Origin: MAG-120802 sp049430265
Lineage (GTDB): Bacteria; Actinomycetota; Actinomycetes; Nanopelagicales; Nanopelagicaceae
Direction of reading: 5' to 3'
Length of the DNA stretch: 15,280 nt
Assembly: GCA_049430265.1 (NCBI GenBank)
Contig: JBMTBW010000020.1
Span: forward strand, 1-15,280
Shown: positions 4,963-11,686 of the stretch, in pieces
How the letters are laid out: each line of letters starts with the position of its first letter
Numbering within the stretch: the stretch's first letter is position 1
The notes under the pieces: model-generated
Told to the model about the DNA's origin: nothing
The model's input: the letters and a program-made list of their open reading frames with translations, nothing else
Databases searched by the model: none
Position numbers and translations under genes: made by a program

Positions 4963-4973
4963 ACTATAACTAT

Positions 4974-5522
4974 CTAAGCGATAAGGACTCTCTCAGTAGT
5001 TTCTACTACCTCACCAGAGGTAGGGAGAAGTTTCTCCAATTTGGCTATTGACTCACGGATAAGGAATTGCGCCTTAGGCGTGTTGGCAACAGAAGCAGCG
5101 ACCGATAGGTCGTCTGATAGTGTATTCAAACGCTTAGCCAGAGCGTCTGTGGTATCGCCCATGTATAGGGCTTGGCGTGCCTTGTTCTCGTTCTCCGCTG
5201 TAAGGCGGGAGTCAAGGTCAGACAATACACCCATTATGGTGTCAGCATCAGAGGATAATTGCTTATCCAACTCCTCGTATTTCTTGGCTATCACATTGGC
5301 GAAGCCTAGAACATACTCAGAGGTGAAGCCCTTGTGGGCTTTGAAGTAGCCACCATAGTTGGCAACGGCTTGCTTAGCCGATAGTTCCCCGAATTCTGCG
5401 GGGGACATAGATGGGTCAGACGCATAATTGAGCGCTGACTCGTCAATAGCGGCTATGTAGCCGTCTTTGCCATTCTTCCAAGTAGCAGTAATAGCCACTT
5501 GGCGTTGCTTGGCAGAGGACAT
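4974..5522 (-). CDS. Helical Ala-rich hypothetical protein (182 aa)
   Basis: The start ATG at 5520-5522 (MSSAKQRQVAITATWKNGKD) has AAAGGA six bases upstream, so the longer in-frame start near 5564 is not used. After a short N-terminal part, residues about 75-165 look like long amphipathic helices (YEELDKQLSSDADTIMG, SDLDSRLTAENENKARQALY, AKRLNTLSDDLSVAASV), possibly coiled. There is no signal peptide, membrane segment or catalytic motif. It is a single-gene transcript with its own candidate promoter (5654-5681), a structured leader and a strong terminator, so it is probably expressed at high level or under dedicated control. I recognise no family. Confidence 0.8.
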   Translation of the reverse strand: MSSAKQRQVAITATWKNGKDGYIAAIDESALNYASDPSMSPAEFGELSAKQAVANYGGYFKAHKGFTSEYVLGFANVIAKKYEELDKQLSSDADTIMGVLSDLDSRLTAENENKARQALYMGDTTDALAKRLNTLSDDLSVAASVANTPKAQFLIRESIAKLEKLLPTSGEVVETTERVLIA

Positions 5523-5566
5523 TGTAGTTCCTTTCCTCAATGCTACGGGACTTTCCCATAGCAAGC

Positions 5567-5597
5567 GCGTAGGACAGGAATTGAACCCGCCCTACGC
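5567..5597 (-). ncRNA. tRNA acceptor/T-arm-like minihelix in the leader
   Basis: On the minus strand GCGTAGG is followed directly by GCGGG, loop TTCAATT, CCTGT and CCTACGC. The result is a 12-bp stem (7 plus 5, like the acceptor and T stems) with a 7-base loop that fits the T-loop consensus TTCRANY. Two of the five T-stem pairs are G-U on the minus strand but A-C on the plus strand, so the minus strand is the sensible RNA. It lies 44 bases before the ATG of the 182-aa gene. D and anticodon arms are absent, so it is not a complete tRNA. Confidence 0.5.
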
Positions 5598-5653
5598 TGT
5601 TGAGAGAATGAACCCTACTCGCTAACTGTCTGCGTTCTCGCCTTGACGCTATT

Positions 5654-5681
5654 ATTGTAATTGTTCGATTTATGCTGACAT
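5654..5681 (-). promoter_or_regulatory. Candidate leftward promoter for the 182-aa gene
   Basis: On the minus strand ATGTCA (5676-5681, four of six matches to TTGACA) and TACAAT (5654-5659, five of six to TATAAT) are spaced by 16 bases. The start point would be near 5647, giving a leader of about 125 bases that contains the T-loop hairpin. The TTTGTCC array begins eight bases upstream of the -35. Confidence 0.5.
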
Positions 5682-5688
5682 TTCGTAT

Positions 5689-5761
5689 TTTGTCCGCATT
5701 TGTCCTAATTTGTCCGCTTTGTCCGATTTGCCCCCCCTTACCCTTAATGTCCGTTTTGTCC
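5689..5761. repeat. Helically phased TTTGTCC array
   Basis: Exact TTTGTCC units begin at 5689, 5699, 5709, 5718 and 5755. Near matches begin at 5727 (TTTGCCC) and 5746 (AATGTCC), with a weaker one at 5765 (TTTAGCC). Spacing is 9-10 bases throughout, except one position near 5737 that is degenerate (CTTACCC). This puts every unit on the same face of the helix. On the minus strand the unit reads GGACAAA. Position just upstream of the candidate leftward -35 suggests cooperative activator or repressor binding. Initiator iterons are an alternative. Confidence 0.75.
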
Positions 5762-5940
5762 AGATTTAGCCAGGTGAGACGAGTTGACATGAGTAATTAG
5801 TTGAGGCAGTAGCCATCTATGATCATAGTTAGGAAAAAATCGACGGGAAATTCTTGCTCTACGGATTTTCAGGCTCTCTGCTCTACACCTCACCACCGGA
5901 TAACTCGGGTGTATGTCAATTCTAGGCAGTAGCTAAGTGA

Positions 5941-5946
5941 TAAAAT
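5941..5946 (+). promoter_or_regulatory. Candidate -10 box for a leaderless transcript
   Basis: TAAAAT (TANNNT type) lies six bases before the ATG at 5953, the spacing at which transcription would start on the A of the ATG. No Shine-Dalgarno is present. Leaderless mRNAs of this kind are common in Actinobacteria. I see no convincing -35. Confidence 0.45.
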
Positions 5947-5952
5947 TCGGGT

Positions 5953-6468
5953 ATGGCCAGACCTAATGATAATTATTTCGAGCGCAAACGTCGTTCAGAG
6001 GAAGAGTCGGGTCAACGTCGCTTCAATCTTGAAGAGGCGATGAAAGATCGTATCGAACAACAGAACCAGGGAAGCTTCGATGTCTTCTCTACTGCTTTAA
6101 CAGATAAGCTTAATAGTGCAACATTTGGTCCAGGGTATGAGGAGATAGATGCTCCTACTACCAATGAGGCAAGGCCAAGAGCTCTAAAGGCGGGGTACAA
6201 TCCAACTACACAGACTCTAGTAATAATCTTTAGACCAAATCAAAAGATAAATCCATTGACGGGTGGCTACAGTGATTCTGGACCTGCTCCATGGATCAAA
6301 TATGAAGGTGTAAGTCTCGATCTTTGGGAAGGGCTAAAAGAGACAGGCTCTACAGGAGAGTACTTAAGAACCTCTGGTATTGACAATATGGGCTGGGTAA
6401 AGATACGTGGGAAGGGATCACTGCCTAGGACAAGGCCTCAGAACTTTGAAAGCGGCACACAAGAGTAA
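5953..6468 (+). CDS. KTSC-domain-like protein
   Basis: The 171-aa product has a charged N-terminus (about 1-40) and a domain at about 74-146 resembling the KTSC fold. It reads ALKAGYNPTTQTLVIIFRPN, then PWIKYEGVSLDLWEGLKETG and STGEYLRTSGID, matching the usual pattern of Y-x-P-x-x-x-x-L-x-V-x-F, a Y-x-x-V strand and a helix ending in S-x-G-x-[FY]. KTSC domains are short and of unknown biochemical role, often in phage or stress-related proteins. The start at 5953 is the first ATG of the frame and appears to be leaderless. The Ntn-hydrolase gene follows after 36 bases, so the two are probably co-transcribed. The domain call is by pattern only. Confidence 0.78.
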   Translation: MARPNDNYFERKRRSEEESGQRRFNLEEAMKDRIEQQNQGSFDVFSTALTDKLNSATFGPGYEEIDAPTTNEARPRALKAGYNPTTQTLVIIFRPNQKINPLTGGYSDSGPAPWIKYEGVSLDLWEGLKETGSTGEYLRTSGIDNMGWVKIRGKGSLPRTRPQNFESGTQE

Positions 6469-6504
6469 TCTCTGCTATCATATACTTCTCAAGGAAGGGA
6501 AGCC

Positions 6505-7071
6505 ATGACTACGCTTGCAGCAATACAGGGTGATGGCTGGGCCGTTATAGGTTGTGATTCCAGAGCTAGTGATGAACACGGTCGCTATGTAGAGATGTCT
6601 ACTCAGAAGATTGTTAATAATAACGGTGTACTTATAGCTGGCGCCGGCGCTTCCCGCGGGTCGAACATCTTGCAATTTGGATGGAAACCACCAAAGCCTA
6701 AAGTTGGCGAAGACCTTGATAGTTTTATGACTAAACGTTTTATACCTGAAATGCGCAAAGCTTTCCAAGATGCAGGCTATGAAGGTAAGGCAGATGAGTC
6801 TGCCGCCGAACACGACTCTATTTTCTTAGTTGCTATCCGCGGTGTTATATATCCGATCTATGGCGATTACTCTTGGGATAGAGAAGCCCGCAATGTTTAT
6901 TACGCTGGCAGTGGTGGCGACATTGCATTAGGAGCGCTAGAACTACAGAACTACTGGAAAATCAGTACACCCTCCGCCGCCGAAAAGGCGATCCGTCGTG
7001 CAATAGAAGCCGCTATAAAACACGACATCTATTCAGGTGGAGAAATCGTTACACACATACAAGAAGCGTAA
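6505..7071 (+). CDS. Proteasome-beta/HslV-like Ntn-hydrolase
   Basis: The 188-aa product begins MTTLAAIQGDGWAVIGCDSRAS, like HslV and mature proteasome beta subunits. With Met removed, the catalytic pattern is Thr1, Asp17 (GCDSR), Arg19 and Lys34 (TQKI, about position 33 in proteasomes). A later YYAGSGGDIALGALE matches the Ser129 region (GSG...ALG). No propeptide is needed, because Thr follows the initiator Met. The start has a strong AAGGAAGGG site seven bases away. No AAA+ unfoldase partner is visible in the window. It lies between a KTSC-like gene and a virion-like gene, so a role in virion protein maturation, or in host or phage protein turnover, is possible but inferred. The fold call is strong and the substrate unknown. 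Confidence 0.9.
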   Translation: MTTLAAIQGDGWAVIGCDSRASDEHGRYVEMSTQKIVNNNGVLIAGAGASRGSNILQFGWKPPKPKVGEDLDSFMTKRFIPEMRKAFQDAGYEGKADESAAEHDSIFLVAIRGVIYPIYGDYSWDREARNVYYAGSGGDIALGALELQNYWKISTPSAAEKAIRRAIEAAIKHDIYSGGEIVTHIQEA

Positions 7072-7132
7072 CTTCTGACATTATTGGCTGGTTCGAACCC
7101 GAACAATCACATTGATCAAGTGAGGAAATTTA
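7072..7132 (+). promoter_or_regulatory. Short leader with palindrome and ribosome binding site
   Basis: The gap contains the perfect palindrome GGTTCGAACC (7090-7099), which can also form GTTCG-AACC-CGAAC (7091-7104). A GAGGA ribosome binding site lies six to seven bases before the ATG at 7133. The palindrome may be a small regulatory or processing hairpin. Confidence 0.4.
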
Positions 7133-8071
7133 ATGGCAACAGATACATCAGGCAACCAAAAGGTTGACTTTGCATGGGGAAATCTCCCGATGCAACCAAA
7201 TGACGACCGTACCGATGGTACGCCAACCGTCGTAGTTGCAAGCAATGCAACTGAAAACAAGCAGTGGAGCGGCTATACGGTTTATCCGAGTGCACGCCTA
7301 AACCCTGCACTAGATAACCACGACAGCGCAGAAGCTGGTTGGGCAGGATATCCAGCATTTATCGAAGCAGCTGGTAACTATATTGTTACAGAAGCTTCAG
7401 GCAATGGCACCACTGTCACATACGTTTCACAGAATAAGCTACAACCAGGAGATGTTGTAAACATTACTGGCTTGACAGCATCTGCTTATAACCTTTCAAG
7501 CGCAACTGTAGTTACTGCAAGTGCTTATCGATTCACCGTAACCAACTCTGCTAACGTAGGTTTGGTCACTGGACAGTATGGTAAAGTACAATCCACCACA
7601 GCTCTTACTGCTGCTGATGGCGCAGGTATTGGATACATCGTCGTACCTGACGTAATTGGTGCAACAGTAGCTGTAGCACTTGATGCTCTTAAGGATGCAG
7701 GTTATGAAGCAGCTAGTATCACAACTGCTACAGGAGCTACAAACTCTGCAAAGACTGTAACTGGTTTGGCACGTACTTCAGGAAGCAATATCCTACAGGT
7801 AGCTGTAGCTAACCACGGCTATGTTGCTGGACAGAAGGTAGTTCTTTCAGATCTATCTGGCTTCAATGGAACCTACACAATTGCAACAGTTCCAGGAGCT
7901 AACCAGTTCAACGTAACAACTAACGCTACAACTGCTTATGATGCTTCAGGACTTAACGGCTCTGTTGTTGGTCTTGCTGGAACAATCAAGACTCAAAGTA
8001 CAGCAGCTGGCGCAGCAAGCATTGCAACAACTGCAACAATCACAATTACTCCTTGGGCTACAGCTTCCTAG
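7133..8071 (+). CDS. Beta-rich virion-like protein with a PASTA domain
   Basis: This 312-aa protein is rich in Ala, Thr, Ser and Val, typical of secreted or virion beta proteins, with no signal peptide. An N-terminal region (about 10-75) holds VDFAWGNLPMQPNDDRTDG and LNPALDNHDSAEAGWAGYP. A PASTA-like repeat sits at about 168-207 (YIVVPDVIGATVAVALDALKDAGYEA). It is flanked by two similar modules, about 91-148 and 216-278, each with a G-x-x-V-x-[IL]-x-x-L step followed by Y-N/F-N-G-T-x-x-[VI] and a [RQ]F-x-V-T strand. PASTA repeats bind peptidoglycan or muropeptides in bacterial kinases and PBPs. Here one may help a capsid or tail decoration contact the cell wall. A GAGGA site supports the start, and a hairpin terminator follows the gene. 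Virion location is inferred. Confidence 0.78.
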   Translation: MATDTSGNQKVDFAWGNLPMQPNDDRTDGTPTVVVASNATENKQWSGYTVYPSARLNPALDNHDSAEAGWAGYPAFIEAAGNYIVTEASGNGTTVTYVSQNKLQPGDVVNITGLTASAYNLSSATVVTASAYRFTVTNSANVGLVTGQYGKVQSTTALTAADGAGIGYIVVPDVIGATVAVALDALKDAGYEAASITTATGATNSAKTVTGLARTSGSNILQVAVANHGYVAGQKVVLSDLSGFNGTYTIATVPGANQFNVTTNATTAYDASGLNGSVVGLAGTIKTQSTAAGAASIATTATITITPWATAS

Positions 8072-8085
8072 GATTAATCGCTCAG

Positions 8086-8109
8086 AGGCCGGGAGAAATC
8101 CCGGCCTTT
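8086..8109 (+). terminator. Terminator-like hairpin, rightward
   Basis: AGGCCGGGA (8086-8094) and TCCCGGCCT (8099-8107) form a perfect 9-bp GC-rich stem with a GAAA tetraloop, followed by TTTGG then an AT-rich stretch. The T-run is short, so partial termination or 3'-end protection of the abundant upstream mRNA is likely. Confidence 0.7.
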
Positions 8110-8147
8110 GGCATTTATAGAGGATCAATTGATGGGAGGATTACGCC

Positions 8148-8441
8148 ATGGCTGACAAGAAGCGTAAAAAGCGCGAGTATCAAGACTTCAAGATCCCCCG
8201 CAGTGATTATGGTCGTGTAGGACGTGCCGGTGGAACTGTATCCGGAGTTCCCTGGTACTCTTTATATTATGGAATAGGCTTCGGTGGATGGAACGGAATT
8301 TATGGAACTGGTTATGGCAATGGAACTGCTAAGAATGAGACAGCTCAAAACAACTACGGTCAGGAGACTAGCGGCGATGGTACAACTGGATCAGACACAG
8401 GAGCAGGTGCTGGAGAAGGTTCGGGGATGGGTACAATGTGA
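8148..8441 (+). CDS. Gly-rich hypothetical protein (97 aa)
   Basis: The product begins MADKKRKKREYQDFKIPRSD, then becomes Gly/Tyr/Asn-rich (YYGIGFGGWNGIYGTGYGNG at about 40-59) and ends in a Gly/Thr/Ser/Asp-rich tail. It looks largely disordered, with a basic N-terminus and a low-complexity C-terminus. GGAGG lies eight bases before the ATG. The last 65 bases overlap the start of the next gene in the +1 frame. No family is recognised. Position after the virion-like gene suggests a small structural or assembly-related protein, which is a guess. Confidence 0.75.
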   Translation: MADKKRKKREYQDFKIPRSDYGRVGRAGGTVSGVPWYSLYYGIGFGGWNGIYGTGYGNGTAKNETAQNNYGQETSGDGTTGSDTGAGAGEGSGMGTM

Positions 8442-8580
8442 CTCTTGCCCTGCAAGAGCATATGTAAAAGCAGTTTTACCCTCTGGAGAGCTATGGTTTT
8501 GCCATCATCATTACAATAAGCATTCTCAAGCGCTTACAGAACAGGGCGCAATTGCTAAACTTCTGAGCATAGACGTCTAG
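8377..8580 (+). CDS. Small CxxC...FCHHH zinc-binding protein
   Basis: The 67-aa product contains CDSCPARAYVKAVLPSGELW followed by FCHHH, with Cys21, Cys24, Cys42 and His43-45. This matches a small family widespread in actinobacteria and their phages (I believe DUF7455), whose members share CD.C.A.A.V.V.L..G.L.FC.HH. The ligands suggest a zinc ribbon. I chose ATG 8377, with AGGAG ten bases upstream. An in-frame GTG at 8407 would give a shorter N-terminus closer to family length. Either start lies inside the Gly-rich gene, an overlap of 35-65 bases in another frame. Function is unknown. Confidence 0.75.
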   Translation: MVQLDQTQEQVLEKVRGWVQCDSCPARAYVKAVLPSGELWFCHHHYNKHSQALTEQGAIAKLLSIDV

Positions 8581-8595
8581 GGATTGGAAATAGCC

Positions 8596-9300
8596 ATGGC
8601 AGAAATGAGAGGCATGCAAATGCCTGAACCTTCAAGCGGTAGCGGTGGACGCGGCATAACAGATGCAATAATGGGGATATTTAGAGAGCGTAAAAAATCC
8701 CAACGAGCTCTAGAAATGATGGCTTATCAATCCGCAATGAATGTAGCCGGACATGTTGCTAAAACAAAACTTGGTGCTGAAGCCCTATCAGACGTAGATG
8801 TTGAACATACTAAAAAAATTTTTAATCCTGCTACTTGGGGTGAAGAAGAGTGGGCACAAGAAGCTGGTAAAGTAAGACAAAAGCAATATGCGGAAGCTGG
8901 TATCAGAGACATTAGCGGAGGCAAAATATCTTATCAATCTAGAGGTACTGTTGGTTATACGCCCACTGCAGGAAAATCAAAGAAGAAACAAGATGTTAAC
9001 AAAGTAGTAAAAAAGACTGTACCTGGAGAAACTCCAACTGTAAATGATCAACCACAAACAGTTGCCCCAGCTAACACTGGAAATCGTAAACCTAAAGCAT
9101 CAAAGGGTGGATTTAAAGGTGCAGGCGTACCAATGCCAACTTTTACAGGCGCAAGTACTCCATCTGCTCCAGGAACAAGTACTCCAGTAGCACCTGCTAA
9201 ACCTGCAGTAAGAAGGCCACGTGCACCTCGTGCTGGACGTTCTAATATTGGAACTGGTCAAACACCGACCACACCACCTATGGGGGGAATGAATGCCTAA
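8596..9300 (+). CDS. Hypothetical protein with P/T-rich tail (234 aa)
   Basis: I use ATG 8596 (MAEMRGMQMPEPSSGSGG). An in-frame TTG at 8584 is possible, and no start has a strong Shine-Dalgarno. Residues about 20-100 look helical and folded (AIMGIFRERKKSQRALEMMA, then VDVEHTKKIFNPATWGEEEW). The remainder is Lys-rich and then Pro/Thr/Ala-rich (TGASTPSAPGTSTPVAPAKP), ending GGMNA. There is no catalytic motif. The gene ends 8 bases into the next gene. The ordered head plus disordered basic tail may bind DNA or virion proteins, but this is conjecture. Confidence 0.75.
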   Translation: MAEMRGMQMPEPSSGSGGRGITDAIMGIFRERKKSQRALEMMAYQSAMNVAGHVAKTKLGAEALSDVDVEHTKKIFNPATWGEEEWAQEAGKVRQKQYAEAGIRDISGGKISYQSRGTVGYTPTAGKSKKKQDVNKVVKKTVPGETPTVNDQPQTVAPANTGNRKPKASKGGFKGAGVPMPTFTGASTPSAPGTSTPVAPAKPAVRRPRAPRAGRSNIGTGQTPTTPPMGGMNA

Positions 9301-11686
9301 AAAGAAGAAGGTAGAAAAAGAAAAAGCTGAACGTGCGCAGCGTGCTGTTAAAAAAACTGAGGCGCAAAAAACGGCAGCAAAAGAAATAAAAAAATTAAAG
9401 AAACCTGATACTGCGCCAAAAACTGAACCTAAACGAGATATTAAAGTAGGCGGAGAACAGACTACTCCAACAGGAAAGTTTAAAGCTGTAGAGCAAGTAC
9501 CTCCACAGATTCGTGAAGCTTATCGTAAACGTTTTGAAGAAGTACAGACTGCAGAGATTGGTGGAGAAATCCCCGCAGAACGCAAACGAAAATATGCAGA
9601 AGAAATAGGTGCTTTAGGTTCTTCAGGATCTCCAGAAGAAATTAAAAAAGTTCGTGGAGAAACTAGTATTTCTGAATCTGAACGTCCGCTTACTCCAAAA
9701 CCAAAACCAGAAGCAGAGCCTACCCCAGGTCAGCAAGCAAAGCGTCAAAAAGGTCGTTTGCCTCGTGGTGCAGGAAGAACTGGTACTTTTACATTTCAAA
9801 CAGCAACTCGAGAAGAAGCTGGTCCAGGAATTAAGGCAATACGTGATATTGCACGTCAATCGCAAAAAGGCAGGGATATTTCTCCACTTGCTCCGCACGA
9901 ACAAGGAACTGCTCTTGCACTAGCTAGACGTGACCATGAAATTGCTAAGTCTACTGGAAAACCAGTAAATGGTATTGATCCAAATTCTGAAACACCAACG
10001 CCTTATTCTATTCGTGGCACACATCATGAACGTCTTGCTCAAGTAATTCATGGCTATGGAGCTAAAGAAGAAGACTTTGCTAAGCTTCCAGGAAAAGGTA
10101 ATCTTCCAACAAAAATACAATTTGCTTGGAGTGCTTTAAAAGAGCATGAAAGATCAAAGCGTAAAACCCCACTATACCCCGATTCCGAAGGTGCTACTCA
10201 CTGGGAAGATCCTAGAACAAAAAGAGTTGCCCCAACAGCTGCTGGTAATCATCCAGAGTTTTATCGTCATGAAGGCCAAACTCAGTCTCTTATAAAAGGA
10301 ACTGGAGATTCTGCATGGAAAGCAGTTACTCCAACTACTCAAGGTTGGCACGTAATTAATCTGCGTGGACAAAAGACATGGACATTCCGTGGACATCCTG
10401 CAGAACCATATAAAGATACTCATCAAGTTCGTTCTTTATTCCAGCATATTCAAAACACGATTAAGGGAGATTTCCCTGAAGCCCCTATTACCACAGGAAC
10501 CGATTCTGCAGATTCTCGTCGACGCACTGCTGAACGTGTTCGTGAAAAGTTTGTAGTTACGCAGCCTGAACCTTCAGAGGCAGCAGGATTCTCAAAGCGT
10601 GCTGTAAAAGAGGGTGGATTCATGCGTCAGCGTGGTCGCTCACAAAGAACTATGGTTGCAGCTCCAGATAACGTTACTGTTACAGAAACTCCAGAAACAG
10701 AGTTTGTAACTGGACCGAAGCGTATTGAACCACGTCGTCCTAAGGTAGTGCAAGAACCTAGCGGACGTCGTGTTATTCGCCCTCGTCGTCGTGATGAAGG
10801 AAAAAAAGTTGGATACATTACACAGCCACTTACTGTCCCACAAACACGAAAGAAAGGTTTTGATTTTGAAACCTTAAAGCCAGTAAGTGTAAAAGGCAAA
10901 CTTGGTCCTAGCGGTGAGATTTTACGTAGCGCACCTACAATTGAAAAAGGTGCAAAAATTCAAGTTGAAAAGAAACTTAAAACTAAGAGTAAGATTAAAG
11001 TAGTTCCTACCTATAAGGTTAAGCCTGGTCTAGTAGATCAGCCACTTCCAGGTATGGAAAAATATGGGTATGAAAAACAAGAAGTTCCTGCTAAAACGTC
11101 TACTCGTAAGAAACTTATATCTGTAGAAGGACCTATAACTGCTGGTCAAGCTGAAGCAGAAAAAGTTGTTCCATATAGATCTAGTGTTGGTGAGTTGCGT
11201 AAGCTAGTTGGTAGGCCTTTTATCAGCGTAACAGAAGAGGTTAAAACACCAGCAAGCCCTGCTGTTGCAGGGTCTGCACGTCCTAAAGAAGAACCAAAAA
11301 GTTCTATTGGCGAAACTGGTATGGAACAACTTAATTATATTAAAAAGCAATATGGCGGGGTAATTCCTTCTTCTAGCCGTGAACTTGTAAAGGCTCCAAA
11401 GAATATTCGTGCACCAAAGAAGCCTAAGGTAGAACAAAAAACTATTATGTCTGGAACTGAAAGTGAATTAGCCGCTACAAGAAATATTCCTCAGCAGCTT
11501 GAACTTCCAGGAATTGAAAGTCCAGGATATTCCGGAGCTATGGGACAACAGTTCCGTAGAGTTAGCCCAGCAACTAGAGAGCTTCAGCTTAAGTCTCAAC
11601 AGGGATCTGTTCCTGGTGTGGCATCTGAAATGCCTAGAGGGACTGAGCCTAAGAAGTCCACGAGGTCATTCAAAGGTCGTAGATAA
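9293..11686 (+). CDS. Very large charged, mostly disordered protein (797 aa)
   Basis: It starts MPKKKKVEKEKAERAQRAVK and is dominated by Lys, Arg, Glu, Pro and Thr, so most of it (about 1-200 and 425-797) is probably disordered. One stretch, about 235-425, looks folded and is rich in His, Trp and Tyr: TPYSIRGTHHERLAQVIHGY, then KIQFAWSALKEHE and GWHVINLRGQKTWTFRGHP followed by YKDTHQVRSLFQHI. The DTH and conserved-looking aromatics suggest a catalytic or binding domain, and I see a weak likeness to actinophage domains ending in a D-x-H-x-R motif. The C-terminal part carries two similar short motifs, QPLPGMEKYGYE and QLELPGIESPGYSG. The start overlaps the previous gene and the stop overlaps the next (TAATG). 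Candidate roles are an internal virion, DNA-associated or scaffold-like protein. None is proven. Confidence 0.85.
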   Translation: MPKKKKVEKEKAERAQRAVKKTEAQKTAAKEIKKLKKPDTAPKTEPKRDIKVGGEQTTPTGKFKAVEQVPPQIREAYRKRFEEVQTAEIGGEIPAERKRKYAEEIGALGSSGSPEEIKKVRGETSISESERPLTPKPKPEAEPTPGQQAKRQKGRLPRGAGRTGTFTFQTATREEAGPGIKAIRDIARQSQKGRDISPLAPHEQGTALALARRDHEIAKSTGKPVNGIDPNSETPTPYSIRGTHHERLAQVIHGYGAKEEDFAKLPGKGNLPTKIQFAWSALKEHERSKRKTPLYPDSEGATHWEDPRTKRVAPTAAGNHPEFYRHEGQTQSLIKGTGDSAWKAVTPTTQGWHVINLRGQKTWTFRGHPAEPYKDTHQVRSLFQHIQNTIKGDFPEAPITTGTDSADSRRRTAERVREKFVVTQPEPSEAAGFSKRAVKEGGFMRQRGRSQRTMVAAPDNVTVTETPETEFVTGPKRIEPRRPKVVQEPSGRRVIRPRRRDEGKKVGYITQPLTVPQTRKKGFDFETLKPVSVKGKLGPSGEILRSAPTIEKGAKIQVEKKLKTKSKIKVVPTYKVKPGLVDQPLPGMEKYGYEKQEVPAKTSTRKKLISVEGPITAGQAEAEKVVPYRSSVGELRKLVGRPFISVTEEVKTPASPAVAGSARPKEEPKSSIGETGMEQLNYIKKQYGGVIPSSSRELVKAPKNIRAPKKPKVEQKTIMSGTESELAATRNIPQQLELPGIESPGYSGAMGQQFRRVSPATRELQLKSQQGSVPGVASEMPRGTEPKKSTRSFKGRR

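Larger units (their letters stand above)
4374..4973. other. Long structured non-coding region (island D)
   Basis: About 600 bases without a supportable gene. Contents left to right: a stem CCTAC/GTAGG plus GCAA/TTGC (4415-4426/4449-4459); the 23-position repeat 4499-4521/4570-4592 with hairpin CAGGA-CTC-TCCTG inside (4550-4562); two direct repeats with 20 of 26 bases identical (4641-4666 and 4680-4705); a 12-bp hairpin (4713-4749); a CCCCC/GGGGG hairpin near 4780-4796; a 12-position near-palindrome (4859-4886); and the leftward terminator 4925-4962. Because that terminator ends transcription from the 182-aa gene, anything transcribed leftward here needs its own promoter, which I could not identify. 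Confidence 0.6.
5523..5952. other. Divergent regulatory region
   Basis: No convincing gene lies between the leftward 182-aa gene and the rightward KTSC-like gene. The region holds the T-loop hairpin 5567-5597, a candidate leftward promoter 5654-5681, the TTTGTCC array 5689-5761, a perfect palindrome CTATGATCATAG (5817-5828), two copies of AGGCAGTAGC (5804-5813, 5924-5933), an inverted repeat TACACC/GGTGTA near 5884-5913 and a rightward -10-like box at 5941-5946. It is the hub from which both arms are transcribed. Confidence 0.65.

Noticed and set aside
5689..5761. CRISPR array
   Set aside because: Units are 7 bases with 2-3 base spacers, and no cas genes are present.
5443..5790. Minus-strand 115-codon frame over the TTTGTCC array
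   Set aside because: It overlaps the well-supported 182-aa gene, lacks a ribosome site, and the array's 9-10 base spacing does not keep one codon phase.
9623..11437. Several open frames on both strands inside the 797-aa gene
   Set aside because: Low-complexity Lys/Glu/Pro codons create long open shadows. None has a ribosome site or protein-like composition.
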